The notes under the pieces were generated by a model. It worked only from the letters and a program-made list of their open reading frames with translations. It did no database searches and was not told where the DNA came from. A stretch of 64,000 bases of DNA, from the NCBI GenBank assembly GCA_020698575.1, contig CM036252.1, positions 7,949,178 to 8,013,177 on the forward strand, in the 5' to 3' direction. Of the stretch, positions 1 to 10,800 are shown one piece after another. The first letter of the stretch is position 1. Each line of letters begins with the position of its first letter. The DNA comes from Bostrychus sinensis. Lineage: Eukaryota > Chordata > Actinopteri > Gobiiformes > Eleotridae. Made by a program: the position numbers and the translations under genes.

Positions 1-111
1 GGTGAACAATCTCACAAATAAACCAAGTATTTTGTTAGCTGCCAGTGAAAGAACCTTCTCTGAAGCTACATCCAAAGTCGGGCCATTAGCGTAGCATCCG
101 CCTGCCTCGTG
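1..111 (+). pseudogene. possible hAT transposase C-terminal remnant
   Basis: Reading from base 1 gives about 36 codons ending at a TAG near base 109. They include the string AASERTFSEA, which resembles the SERxFSxA motif in the C-terminal dimerisation region of hAT transposases and domesticated ZBED-type proteins. Nothing upstream is visible because the window starts here, and no further transposase sequence follows. The match is short, so this could be chance. Confidence 0.3.
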
Positions 112-296
112 TTTTACTCTCTGTGAGTAAAGTGCATGACTCAGAAATCCCTTTAAATCTCCCGTCGTTCAGCCGCACCGCAGCTCTCAGCTCACAGTTG
201 TTCCCCGGTTTTAGACAGAGGTCGGCATTTGGTCCAAGTAACACCACGCCGCTTACAGACACCTGCTAATGACTCCACGCAACACACACAGAATAA

Positions 297-760
297 ACAC
301 ACACACAGGACACACACAACACACAGGACACACACAGGACACACACAGGACACACACAGGACACACACAGGACACACACAGGACACACACAACACACAGG
401 ACACACACAGAACACACACACAACACACAGGACAGACGGGCCACAGACGGGACACAGACGGGACACAGACGGGCCACAGACGGGACACAGACGGGCCACA
501 GACGGGACACAGACGGGACACAGACGGGACACAGACGGGACACAGACGGGACACAGACGGGCCACAGACGGGACACAGACGGGCCACAGACGGGACACAG
601 ACGGGCCACAGACGGGCCACAGACGGGACACAGACGGGACACAGACGGGCCACAGACGGGACACAGACGGGCCACAGACGGGCCACAGACGGGACACAGA
701 CGGGCCACAGACGGGCCACAGACGGGACACAGACGGGACACAGACGGGACGCAGACGGGG
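297..760. repeat. 11-bp minisatellite, two sub-arrays
   Basis: Bases 297-432 are repeats of ACACACAGGAC. Bases 433-757 are about 29 copies of an 11-bp unit, CACAGACGGGA or CACAGACGGGC. Because 11 is not a multiple of 3 and no unit holds a stop, all frames stay open on both strands. This gives long artefactual ORFs rich in PSVARLCPVC-type peptides. The A/C variants are interspersed, which suggests unequal exchange. The junction near 430 suggests one array arose from the other. Confidence 0.95.
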
Positions 761-837
761 GACGAGGAGGGTCTCGCTGCACAGAGCTGACACTGCAAAT
801 GAAGTGGGATCAATGGACGACAAACAGAGAAGCATCG

Positions 838-1722
838 GGTTCTCAAACTGTGGTACAGGGTGCCGCTGGTGGTACGCGGGACTCTTCTGTTGGTGCTCAG
901 GAGTCTTCAAGTTTTGTCATGGGGTTGAGTACTTAAGTTCTGGTTTAGTCCTGGTTTTAGTCCTGGTTTAGACCTATTTTCAAACTGGCTTAGATCTGGT
1001 TTAGTCCTGGTTTTAGATCTGGTTTAGTCCTGGTTTTAGATCTGGTTTAGTCCTGGTTTTAGACCTGGTTTAGTCCTGGTTGTGACCTGGTTTAGTCCTG
1101 GTTTTAGACCTGGTTTAGTCCTGGTTGTGACCTGGTTTAAATGTGGTTTAGATCTGGTCTTGTCCTGGTTTTACTCCTGGTTAGTCCTCATTTAACCCTC
1201 ATTTAGACCAATTTTAAACATGGTTTAGATCTGTTTTAGACCTGGTTCAGCCTGGTTTAGTGCAGATTTTAGTTCTAGTTTACACCTGGTTTAGACCTGG
1301 TTTAGTCCAGGTTTTAGTCCTGGTTTAGACCTGGTTTAGTCCAGGTTTTAGTCCTGGTTTAGAACTGGTTTAGTCAAAGTTTTAGTCCTGGTGTACACCT
1401 GGTATAGTCCAGGGTTTAGTCCTGGTTTAGATCTATTTTAAAACTGGTTTAGTTCAGGATTTGCTCTGGTATAGTCCTGGTTTAAACTTAGTTTAGATCT
1501 GGTCTTGGTTCAGCCCTGGGTTAGGGTTAGAGTCTTGGTTTACTGGTTTAGTTCTGGTTTATTCCTAGTTTAGCCTTGGTTTAGTCCTGGTTCAGCCCTG
1601 GTTTGAGCCTGGTTTAGTCCTGGTTTAGATCTGGTTTAGACCTGGTTTAGACCTATTTTAAACATGGTTTAGACCTGGTTTAGCCCTGGTTTGAGCCTGG
1701 TTTAGACTTGGTTTAGATCTGG
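838..1722 (+). repeat. TTTAGTCCTGG degenerate tandem array with hAT-like left end
   Basis: From about 935 to 1722 the sequence is a degenerate array built on TTTAGTCCTGG and TTTAGACCTGG. It is preceded at 838-880 by GTTCTCAAACTGTGGTAC, the left end of a MITE family seen again near 5127, 47788 and 49971. The array therefore looks like an expansion of sequence inside a hAT-type non-autonomous transposon. No right end is recognisable. Confidence 0.85.
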
Positions 1723-1843
1723 TTAAATACATTACTATAATACTGTAATCTGTCTTGTTATGTTACTAAATGGTCACTAGTTGACTTGGATTAAAATGGT
1801 TTTACAAACAAACTAGGGACTACAACTGATTTTTTTGAGGGGA

Positions 1844-1909
1844 AGTGTGTGTGTGTTGGTGTGTGTGTGTTGGTGTGTTTGTGTGTGTTGGTGTGTGTGT
1901 GTGTGTGTG
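1844..1909. repeat. (GT)n microsatellite
   Basis: A run of GT dinucleotides is interrupted by TTGGT units. This is simple-sequence repeat only; the ORFs on both strands here are artefacts. Confidence 0.95.
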
Positions 1910-2074
1910 ACAAATATTCTCACCGTTGTGTGTTGTTGTTGTCCTTGGCACTTCCTGGTTTACCGTTGCCGTAGTGACGCCGGTTGTTGTTGATAATGAC
2001 TTTCGGCGTTCGACCCTTTTCTCCCCGAGTTTTGTTTTCCTCCAACATTTCCAAACTCGCACATCCACAGGCTC

Positions 2075-2760
2075 AGGTGTGGATGTGTCTCCAAACAAGT
2101 CAGAGCCAAAAAGTACAGTTACACAAACCTCCCCCAAAAGTTGTTAAAAAAATGTTCTAGAAAATTTTCTAGAAAGTTCAAAAATACAAATGTTTACCAA
2201 CAAAATTCTAAATACTCTACCATATTTGATGCATTCTTGTAATAAATTCTTGCGTTAAAATGTGGGAAAAAATAAATAAATTCAGTGTCACCAAACAACC
2301 AAAATGTACAGTTTTTTGCATGCAAAAAAATAAAAATAAAACCTTAAAAAAAGTCAAGTTGAAACTGTTAAAAATTCTAGAATTTTTTTCAAAAAAGTCA
2401 AAATTTTTTTAAAAAATTAACAAAATGTATAAAAAATATATACATTTAATGTCAACAAAAGCCCAAAAAGTACTGTTTCCAATATGCAAAAAAAATATTA
2501 AAAAAAAGAAAATTAAATACAAATTCACAAATTCAAAGTAAAAAAAAAGGTATACCAAAAAAATTCTAAATATTAGGCCTTTATCATATTTGATCTATTA
2601 ATTTCATAAATTCTTGCATTAAAAAAGTAAAACTAAAGCTAGGTAGTAATTAAATTTAACTAAGAATCTAAAAAAGAAGAAATGCGACTTTGTACATGCA
2701 TGAACAAAAAAGTATAAAAGAAAGTTGAAAATTAAAAAAAAAATTATTTGCTATTGTAAT
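2075..2760. repeat. AT-rich stretch with diverged internal repeats
   Basis: About 650 bp of A/T-rich DNA has no coding potential. The motif CCAAAAAGTACAGTT and variants recur near 2105, 2300 and 2468. A second block (ATTCTAAATA, then CATATTTGAT, then AAATTCTTGC) occurs near 2205 and 2565. The segment therefore seems to be an old, diverged tandem repeat. Confidence 0.55.
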
Positions 2761-2766
2761 TTCTAT

Positions 2767-3189
2767 TTATCCCAAAATAAAAAAGTAATTCACAGAGCTG
2801 CTTCTCCGCTGCAAATGTCCAGGGTTCAACGTGGGTCCTGTAAATGTGTGGAGCTGACGTCCTGAGTGTCTCTGTGTCCGGGCGGATTTGCTCTGAGAGA
2901 AACTGAAAGCCGGTCTAAAACTTGTCTTAAGCCCCGCCCCTCTGTCCAATAGAGTCTCGCAGAGGAGCAGCAGCTGGACACACACGGGGAGGGGGGAGCC
3001 TACACGGGACGGCCCATTCAGATCGAGCACAGACTTATATTTAAACTTATATGTGAAAATAGTAGTAGCAGTAGTAGCAACAGCAGTAAAAGTAGAGGTA
3101 GTAGCAGCAGTAGAAGGTAACCAGAGGGTGGCTACTGCAAAAAAGTACTAAAAGTGGAACAAGTTGTGAGATTTGGTTTAAGCTTTAAC
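2767..3189. other. non-coding spacer
   Basis: No recognisable gene. An AGTAGTAGCAGC-type trinucleotide stretch lies at about 3060-3115. The minus-strand ORF over 2767-3030 has no recognisable domain and I treat it as chance. Confidence 0.5.
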
Positions 3190-3470
3190 TTCCCAACACA
3201 AGGATATACTCTGTAATATCGACTTTTCTGAGCTTTGTCCCATGTTATAATGTTGTTCTCTCATCAAAAACAGACCTGGAGTTGTGTTTTGTTTCATTCA
3301 CGCCTGATTCTTCACAGATATTTTTTCATTTTGTGGTGAAATGACATCATAGAACAAGTTTAAGGAAATAAAAAGCTCTTTTTCTATGTTTCTGTTCAAA
3401 AGACTGTAACAGCTATACCCTCTGCTGCCCTCTGCTGGTCTCCTGTTTCTGTAATATAATATACGGTTAT
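3190..3470 (+). repeat. dispersed repeat, copy 1 of an unnamed family
   Basis: Bases 3200-3300 match 61080-61160 on the same strand and about 25550-25665 on the opposite strand. The shared core is AAACAGACCTGGAGTTGTG, preceded by ATGTTATAATGTTGTT. Three copies in 64 kb, one with inverted ends, suggest a non-autonomous DNA transposon family. This copy is interrupted or bounded at 3471 by the next element. Confidence 0.6.
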
Positions 3471-4193
3471 AGGCCTCCATACACCAAGGCGACTCCCAGA
3501 CTGCCACCGATAAGACGGAGCGACAGCTCGTCTCTTCCCGTCTCCTCTCGTTTCCTCCCGTTTCCTCACGTCGCATGACCTTTTTCCCTCCTTATACACC
3601 GAAGCGACAGCCGACCTAAAGACCGTGTCTTGCGCATGCGCGTCATGTAATTACCCCCCCAAAGCGGCAGATGGCGCTAGCCAGTGAACAAAGATAAACG
3701 GAAGTGACACAATGTTTGTGGAGTACATCTGCATGTAGCGCCTTGGTCTGCCACTGTTCTCAGCTTGTTTGAACATTACAGAAGCATGATCATGGCCGGT
3801 TTGGACATTGTTTTGTGTGGATTAGGAGCCGCTGCTCTGTTACTTGAAGAAGATAACTTTCCGCACGGAATTGCGAAGAATGCAAAAACAGTGACAGTAC
3901 GCTGCCACAGCGGTTTTCACCTCTCGTCACTTCGTCACTTCCGCTAAAATTCCTGTGAGCTGATTGGCGCGGCAGCTGTAGAGCTAGGCCTATCAGAGCG
4001 CTTCGTACCAAAGACCAAAGACACCGATTCAACAACAACAAGGCCAATCGGCAGGAAACTGGTCAGACCGCCTCCGTACTGGAGCGATGGGGGCTGACGG
4101 CGCATACAGATCAAAAGGACGGAAATGAGCGACGTGGAAGAACCGTTCAGACGGCTTCAGATGGGCGATCGTCGCCTTGGTGTATGGAGGCCT
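3471..4193. mobile_element. MITE with 23-bp terminal inverted repeats
   Basis: The element begins AGGCCTCCATACACCAAGG and ends with the exact reverse complement. The inverted repeat extends 23 bp, to GGCGAC, at 3471-3493 and 4171-4193. The flanks share TTAT (3467-3470 and 4194-4197), which may be the target-site duplication. The 723-bp interior has no transposase; the short ORFs inside on both strands look meaningless. The superfamily is not certain. Confidence 0.8.
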
Positions 4194-4765
4194 TTATAAA
4201 GACTCTAAGTTTTTGCCTTTATTTTGTTGATTTTCGCTCACCTGACTTCCTTTTAGTTACTTACCTCACTTCCTGCTCCTCCTCCACACATGGATTGGTC
4301 CCAAGATAATTAGTTCCTGCCCTTCACCAGTTCACCTCACTATAAAAATCCTGCATTTCTCAGTCTGAATTTTTCAGGCAAGCCATCCCCAAACTTTTCC
4401 ACAAAGTTGGGAGCATGCAATTGTCCAAAATCTCTTGGCGCTGAAGCCCTGACAAAAAATGATCGGGTTGAAAATCTGCTCATTTTCTGTTTGGATATGT
4501 CTTTTAAAAATAGTGCCTCAGTAAAGTAACACAGGTCCTGCCCTCGACCTGAGATTATTACACCATCAGATTCCTGTTTGTAAGCACATCTTATTAAATC
4601 TGTTCTATTTTCTCAACAGATTATTTAACTAAACACTTTAATAATCATTCTAATACTGAACTGAGGATGTGACACGTCTAGTGTTGCTTGTGCATCTGTG
4701 TAACTGCGGTGTTGCTAAGGTAAGTCTGTCAGTACGAAACTCTCGGGGCCAAAAATAAACGCGTA
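4194..4765. other. upstream region of the Fc-receptor-like gene
   Basis: No exon or repeat recognised with confidence. This stretch should hold the promoter of the receptor gene starting at 4829. No convincing TATA box at the usual distance is seen. Confidence 0.4.
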
Positions 4766-4776
4766 CAGAGGAAGTC
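4766..4776 (+). promoter_or_regulatory. candidate PU.1/ETS-type site
   Basis: CAGAGGAAGTC contains the GAGGAAGT core favoured by PU.1, 53 bp upstream of the receptor start codon. PU.1 drives many myeloid and B-cell Fc receptor genes, so the position is suggestive. One short motif is weak evidence. Confidence 0.2.
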
Positions 4777-4828
4777 TCACCTAAAGACAGAGGCACGTCT
4801 CGGTGCAAACAGACGACACTGAGGCGAC

Positions 4829-4859
4829 ATGGACCTAACAGCTTTCTACATCACTCTGG
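4829..4859 (+). CDS. receptor exon 1: start codon and first part of signal peptide
   Basis: The ATG at 4829 begins MDLTAFYITL and is followed by the donor GTGAGT at 4860, ending in phase 1. The context GACATGG has G at -3 and G at +4, a good start context. A signal peptide split over two small exons is typical of Fc receptor family genes. Confidence 0.75.
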
Positions 4860-7800
4860 GTGAGTTTATAAGTCCAACTACATTTTTATTGTTTAAAACC
4901 TGTAGTGTGCGTTCATTAAAACCTGTGCATTTGATTTGTGCAGTGATGAATGTGTTGATGCTTCTGTTTCCTGCATTTGTTCACAATGGCCTCTCACACA
5001 AACCAGGTAAGACTGTGTCTGTTTAAAACCTGCAACTAGCACACGCTCATTTCACACTTCCCTGTTAGATTACCTGGTTCTTAACTAAGTTTATATCATA
5101 TTTAGGAGCATACACAATATTTCTCAAACTGTGGCACGGCTTCTTCTGGTGCAGGAAACCTAATATAGTTTAATTTCAAGCCAGTTTTTTTTTTTTTTTT
5201 CAAGTTTTTGTCCTGTTGGTGCTAGTCTTGTTTTAGACCTGGTTTAACAGGTCTTACGTTAGTGCGTAGGTGGTTATGGTTTATTTAAAATGTAGGTTCT
5301 AGTTCATTATGGCATGCGGAAAGCCAAATATTTTCAGAGGAGGAACTTAGTGCAAAAGTTTTTTTTTTCTGTTTTAGAAATAATCTTTTAAAAAACTAAA
5401 CACTGTTTTTCGATGGTCGGCCTCTTCTTCACCCCACGCTGCATTTATACAGAGCTTTTCTGCCTCCGTGCAAGTGCTTTCCATCCAGGAACCACTCACT
5501 CATTCACACTCATGTTCATACACCAGGGGGCGCAGACATGGAGTAGACTGGTTTAGAGCAGAGGCGTCCAAACTTTTTTCAATGAGGGCCAGATCTGAAG
5601 ATGTTCAAATGTTCAAGGGCCGACAGTCTCCTGATGTTTTCTAGGAACTGAACACACATAGAGAATAAATAAAATGCTCACTGTTATATAAGTATTTTGT
5701 TTTCAAAAGCCAAATAATTATAAATGATTTTCTCTGAGAACACAGTCTAACAGAAGCCACTTTTGTCTTGCACCTTTTTGTCTGTGATGCGTGCTCACTT
5801 TGTTTTCTTGCTTTCTGCACTTTATTCTGTATAAGATCTGCCTGAACAAGTGAATTTCTCTACTGTGCAATTAATAAAGTTTAATCTAATCTGAGTCCCA
5901 ACAAAATAACATCTTTGAACATAAAAACTGCAATTATTTAGCAACACACTAATCTGAAAATACAAGGCAGAGAGTATTAGATGAGATGCACAAATACTAA
6001 TAAAGCTACAGAAACACTGTACAAAAGTGCTGGAGGGCCAAAAGTAATGCATTTTGTCATAGAAGCTGAGGGCCGTATGAAATCTCAACCTGTGCCACAA
6101 ATGGCCCCCAGGGCCGCACTTTGGACACGTCTGCTTTAGAGTAAAAGCTCATTGACCACTCCTCAAACAGAATTTCTTATACTTTATTAATTTAACTTTT
6201 TTGTGTGCACAGAACGTACTTTCCCACGTATTGTTCCGTCCAAACTGCAGCTCTTTGAATACAGCAATCTCACAGTAAACTGTGAAGGATTTTTCAATGA
6301 CATGACCAAATGGAAAGTGATGCGGAGAAAATCTGCAGGAGACACAACCACATGTAACAAAAACAGGATGAAGCTGGGAACCTGCATCATCACATCTCTG
6401 TATAAGACCGACTCTGGAGAATACTGGTGTGAGACCGACAACAAAGAGAGAAGTGAGAGAGTCAGGATCACAGTGAAAGGTACGTCTGCACTGCACAAAC
6501 ACTCCATTTTATGTGGCATTTTATATTAGACAAAACCTCTAAATACTTAAGATTTGAAAATATTAGACTTGTCGTCTGGCTACATATACTTACGTGCACA
6601 ACTTTTTAAGAATGCACATATTTCTATCCATTTTGGCCTTTTGCCCACATATAAACTGAATTTTTACATCACAAAAACGGGCAATTTTTCTAAAGTGTAG
6701 ATGTGAGGATAGACAAAAGATTTGAATATCTACATCGCACATTTCTGTTCTAATGTTGTGTTCACACCGAATGCAAATAAATAAACTCTGCTACATGGAT
6801 CTTTGCTACAACATAACCACATCACTACTTAACGCAGTGCATATATTTGGCTAAACTCATATTTCAACCAACATGTTTGACAGTGATTGGACATCAAATG
6901 CATGATTTCTTTTTGCTTTCACATTAACTTCACGTATAAATCACTCACCAGACTTTTCATTCACGCTCGGTGTGACCACACCTGTACAGATGAATTTCAC
7001 TCATCAAAGATTAAACACTCTGTAGATGCCCTCAGTGGTTTAATTCAGTGCTATATTCAGTACCTTATTGTATCTGTAGGTTGTGTTTGCCAAATGTTGT
7101 GTAGAAAATATCAGTTTATAAAAATATACATATGTGTGTACATGTAGCTGGCTCTTTGTTGCCTGAAATACCAACTCTGTCTGGTTCTTGCTAAAAGCTG
7201 GTGATGTTATTCTGGAGAGTCCTGTGCGTCCTGTGATGGTGGGGGACAGCGTTACTCTTCACTGCACTGAAAATACCAAACACAAAAAAGCTTCTACACA
7301 GTTCTCCTTCTACAAAGACGGAGTCCTCCTAAAAACAAGCTCTACTGGAGAGATGACCATCTACAACGTCTCTGTGTCGGACCAGGGACGGTACAGATGT
7401 AACACCTCAGAAAATAGGTTTTCTGAAGAAAATGTACTGCGAGTTACAGGTGAGTCTTCATCGTAATTATGTTTAGTACATACACTGAACAAAAATATAA
7501 ACGCAACACTTTTGCTTTTGCTCCCATTTTTCATGAGATGAACTCAAAGATCTGAAACTTTTTCTACATACACAAAATAACCATATCTCTCAAATATTGT
7601 TCACAAATCTGTCAAATCTGTGATAGTGAGCACTTCTCCTTTGCCGAGATAATCCATCCCTCCTCACAGGTGTGCCATATCCAGATGCTGATGAGACAGC
7701 ATGATTATTGCACAGGTGTGCCTCAGACTGGCCACAATAAAAGGCCACTCTGAAATGTGCAGTTTAATCACACAGCACAATGCCACAGATGTCGCAAGTT

Positions 7801-10800
7801 TTGAGGGAGCGTGCAATTGGCTGCTGACGGCAGGAATGTCCACCAGAGCTGTTGCTCGTGAATTGAATGTTCATTTCTCTGCCATAAGCCGTCTCCAAAG
7901 GCGTTTCAGAGAATTTGGCAGTACATCCAACCAGCCTCACAACCGCAGACGACGTGTAACCACACCAGCCCAGGACCTCCACATCCAGCATGTTCACCTC
8001 CAAGATCGTCTGAGACCAGCCACTCAGACAGCTGCTGAAACAATCGGTTTGCATAACCAAAGAATTTCTGCACAAACTGTCAGAAACCATCTCAGGGAAG
8101 CTCATCTGCATGCTCGTCGTCCTTATCGGGGTCTCGACCTGACTCCAGGTCGTCGTCGTAACCGACTTGAGTGGGCAAATGCTCACATGCGATGGCGCCT
8201 GGCATGTTGGAGAGGTGTTCTCTTCACGGATGAATCCCGGTTTACACTTTTCAGGGCAGATGGCAGACAGCGTGTGTGGCGTCGTGTGGGTGAGCGGTTT
8301 TCTGATGTCACTGTTGTGGATCGAGTGGCCCATGGTGGCGGCGGGGTTATGGTATGGGCAGGTGTATGTTATGGACGAAGAACACAGATGCATTTTATTG
8401 ATGGCATTTTGAATGCACAGAGATATCGTGACGAGATCCTGAGGCCCATTGTTGTGCCATACATCCAACAACATCACCTCATGTTGCAGCATGATAATGC
8501 ACGACCCCATGTTGCAAGGATCTGTACACAATTCTTGGAAGCTGAAAACATCCCAGTTCTTGCATGGCCAGCATACTCACCAGACATGTCACCCATTGAG
8601 CATGTTTGGGATTGCTCTGGATCGGCGAATACGACAGCGTGTTCCAGGTCCTACCAATATTCAGCAACTTCGCACAGCCATTGAAGAGGAGTGGACCAAC
8701 ATTCCACAGGCCACAATCGACACCTGATCAACTCTATGTGAAGGAGATGTGTTGCACTGCATGAGGCCAATGGTGGTCACACCAGATACTGACTGGAGTC
8801 CCCAGACCTCCCAGTAAACCCCCCCAGTAAAACAAAACTGTATGTTTCAGAGTGGCCTTTTATTGTGGCCAGTCTGAGGCACACCTGTGCAATAATCATG
8901 CTGTCTCATCAGCATCTGGATATGGCACACCTGTGAGGAGGGATGGATTATCTCGGCAAAGGAGAGGTGCTCACTATCACAGATTTGACAGATTTGTGAA
9001 CAATATTTGAGAGATATGGTTATTTTGTGTATGTAGAAAAAGTTTCAGATCTTTGAGTTCATCTCATGAAAAATGGGAGCAAAAGCAAAAGTGTTGCGTT
9101 TATATTTTTGTTCAGTGTATCTGTACATTTTAATAATAACTGAGTTCTTGTGTTGTCCAGCCGTGCTCCTGGAGTGTCCTGATCGACCTGTGATGACGGG
9201 CTGACGACGTGACTCTGTTCTGTAGAGACAAGATGGCCGCTCCACGCTACACATCATATTTCTACAAAGACAGTAAATTTATCCACAGCAGCTCCACAGG
9301 AAACCTGACTCTGTACAACGTTTCTAAAATGGACGAGGGAGTGTACAAGTGCGAAACATCAGAGGACAGAGAGTCAGAGGAGGAGTGGCTGGCTGTAAGA
9401 GGTGAGAATAAGTCTGACTATGTTCTGTTTGTCATGTCACTGTAAAAATATCTATAAATAAAGTCTGCTACATAGATCTTTGCTTGCTACATCAAAACCT
9501 TCCATTACTTAATGCTGATATTCAGGTAAACTCATATGTTTCAAAGTCTTTGACACAGTTTGCACACCAAATACATGATTTCTGTTTGCCTCTGATTGTG
9601 CCTTGACATTGACTTTACATATAAATCACTCAAATAAAACCCTTCATTCTCAATGGTTTAATTCAGTGTTTCAGCAATTTATTGTATCTACAAAATGTTT
9701 TTGCCAAATGTTGTTTTGTGGTAAACATTACTTTAATTTACAGTATGTGTAGATGGGCTCTTTGTTGCCTGAAATACTAACTCTGTCTGGTTCTTGCTAA
9801 CAGCTGATAAAGTTATTCTGGAGAGTCCTGTGCATCCTGTGACGGTGGGGGACAGTGTTACTCTTCGCTGCACTGAAAAAAATGAACACAAAAAAGCCTC
9901 AAGCAAAGTTTTCCATCTTCAAAGACGGAGTCCTCCTAAAAACAAGCTCTACTGGAGAGATGACCATCTACAAGCGTCTCTGTGTCGGACCAGGGACGGT
10001 ACAGATGTAATCATCCTCAGGAAAAGAGTTTTCCAAAAAAAAATTACTGAGAGTTAGAGGTGAGTCTTTATCATAATTATTATGTTTTAGGGCTGGGCAT
10101 GCATTAACACATTATTATTGCGTTATTATCGTGTTATTATCGTGTTAATGCAATAATTAATTAATGCCAACAGTTATCCAGAGTGATGGGTCAATGACAA
10201 ACCACAAGCAATGACAAATGATATATTTAGGCTACTTTGAAATGATGCTGTATGCACTACAGCTGTGTCCCAGTTCAACGGCCGCAGCCTTCGAAGGTCG
10301 CAGTGCACGAAGGCTGCTCCTTGTGGTCTTTGTGGATCACAAAGGCCGAACCCAATGGGACGGTCCGGTCCACAGAGCGTATGTCAACAGCTGCTCCTCC
10401 TCTCATGTTTGCCGCCACTGTCGCCTAGCAACCAGGACCGCAGCCGCTCACTGATTCACTTCATTCATTGGTCACATAAGCAGAAACGGGGCCAGAAATT
10501 ACACTTATTTAATTTTGTATTTTGTTTAATTTACTCCTGGAGGAGTTTGAGCAGCTCTCTCCGCCTCTGCCGTCTTCAAACGTCAGACAAGCAGCGCGCA
10601 GAGAATCATGGGATACGGGCCACGAAGGATGCACCCGATGCAGCCTTCGTTCAGCGAGAAAGGAAGGCCGCATTCGTGGGCTGCATTTGAAGAAGCCTTC
10701 GAATTAGGACAGCCCTGTCGCGCCGACTGTGATGTAATCGGCCTCAAATGTAGCCGATGAAGGCTGCGGCCGGATGAATTGGGACACAGCTACACAAACC

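Noticed and set aside
192..936. Five overlapping ORFs of 170-235 codons on both strands
   Set aside because: All are produced by the stop-free 11-bp minisatellite; the same peptide appears in every frame.
7764..8531. 255-codon minus-strand ORF
   Set aside because: Shadow of the Tc1 transposase on the opposite strand.
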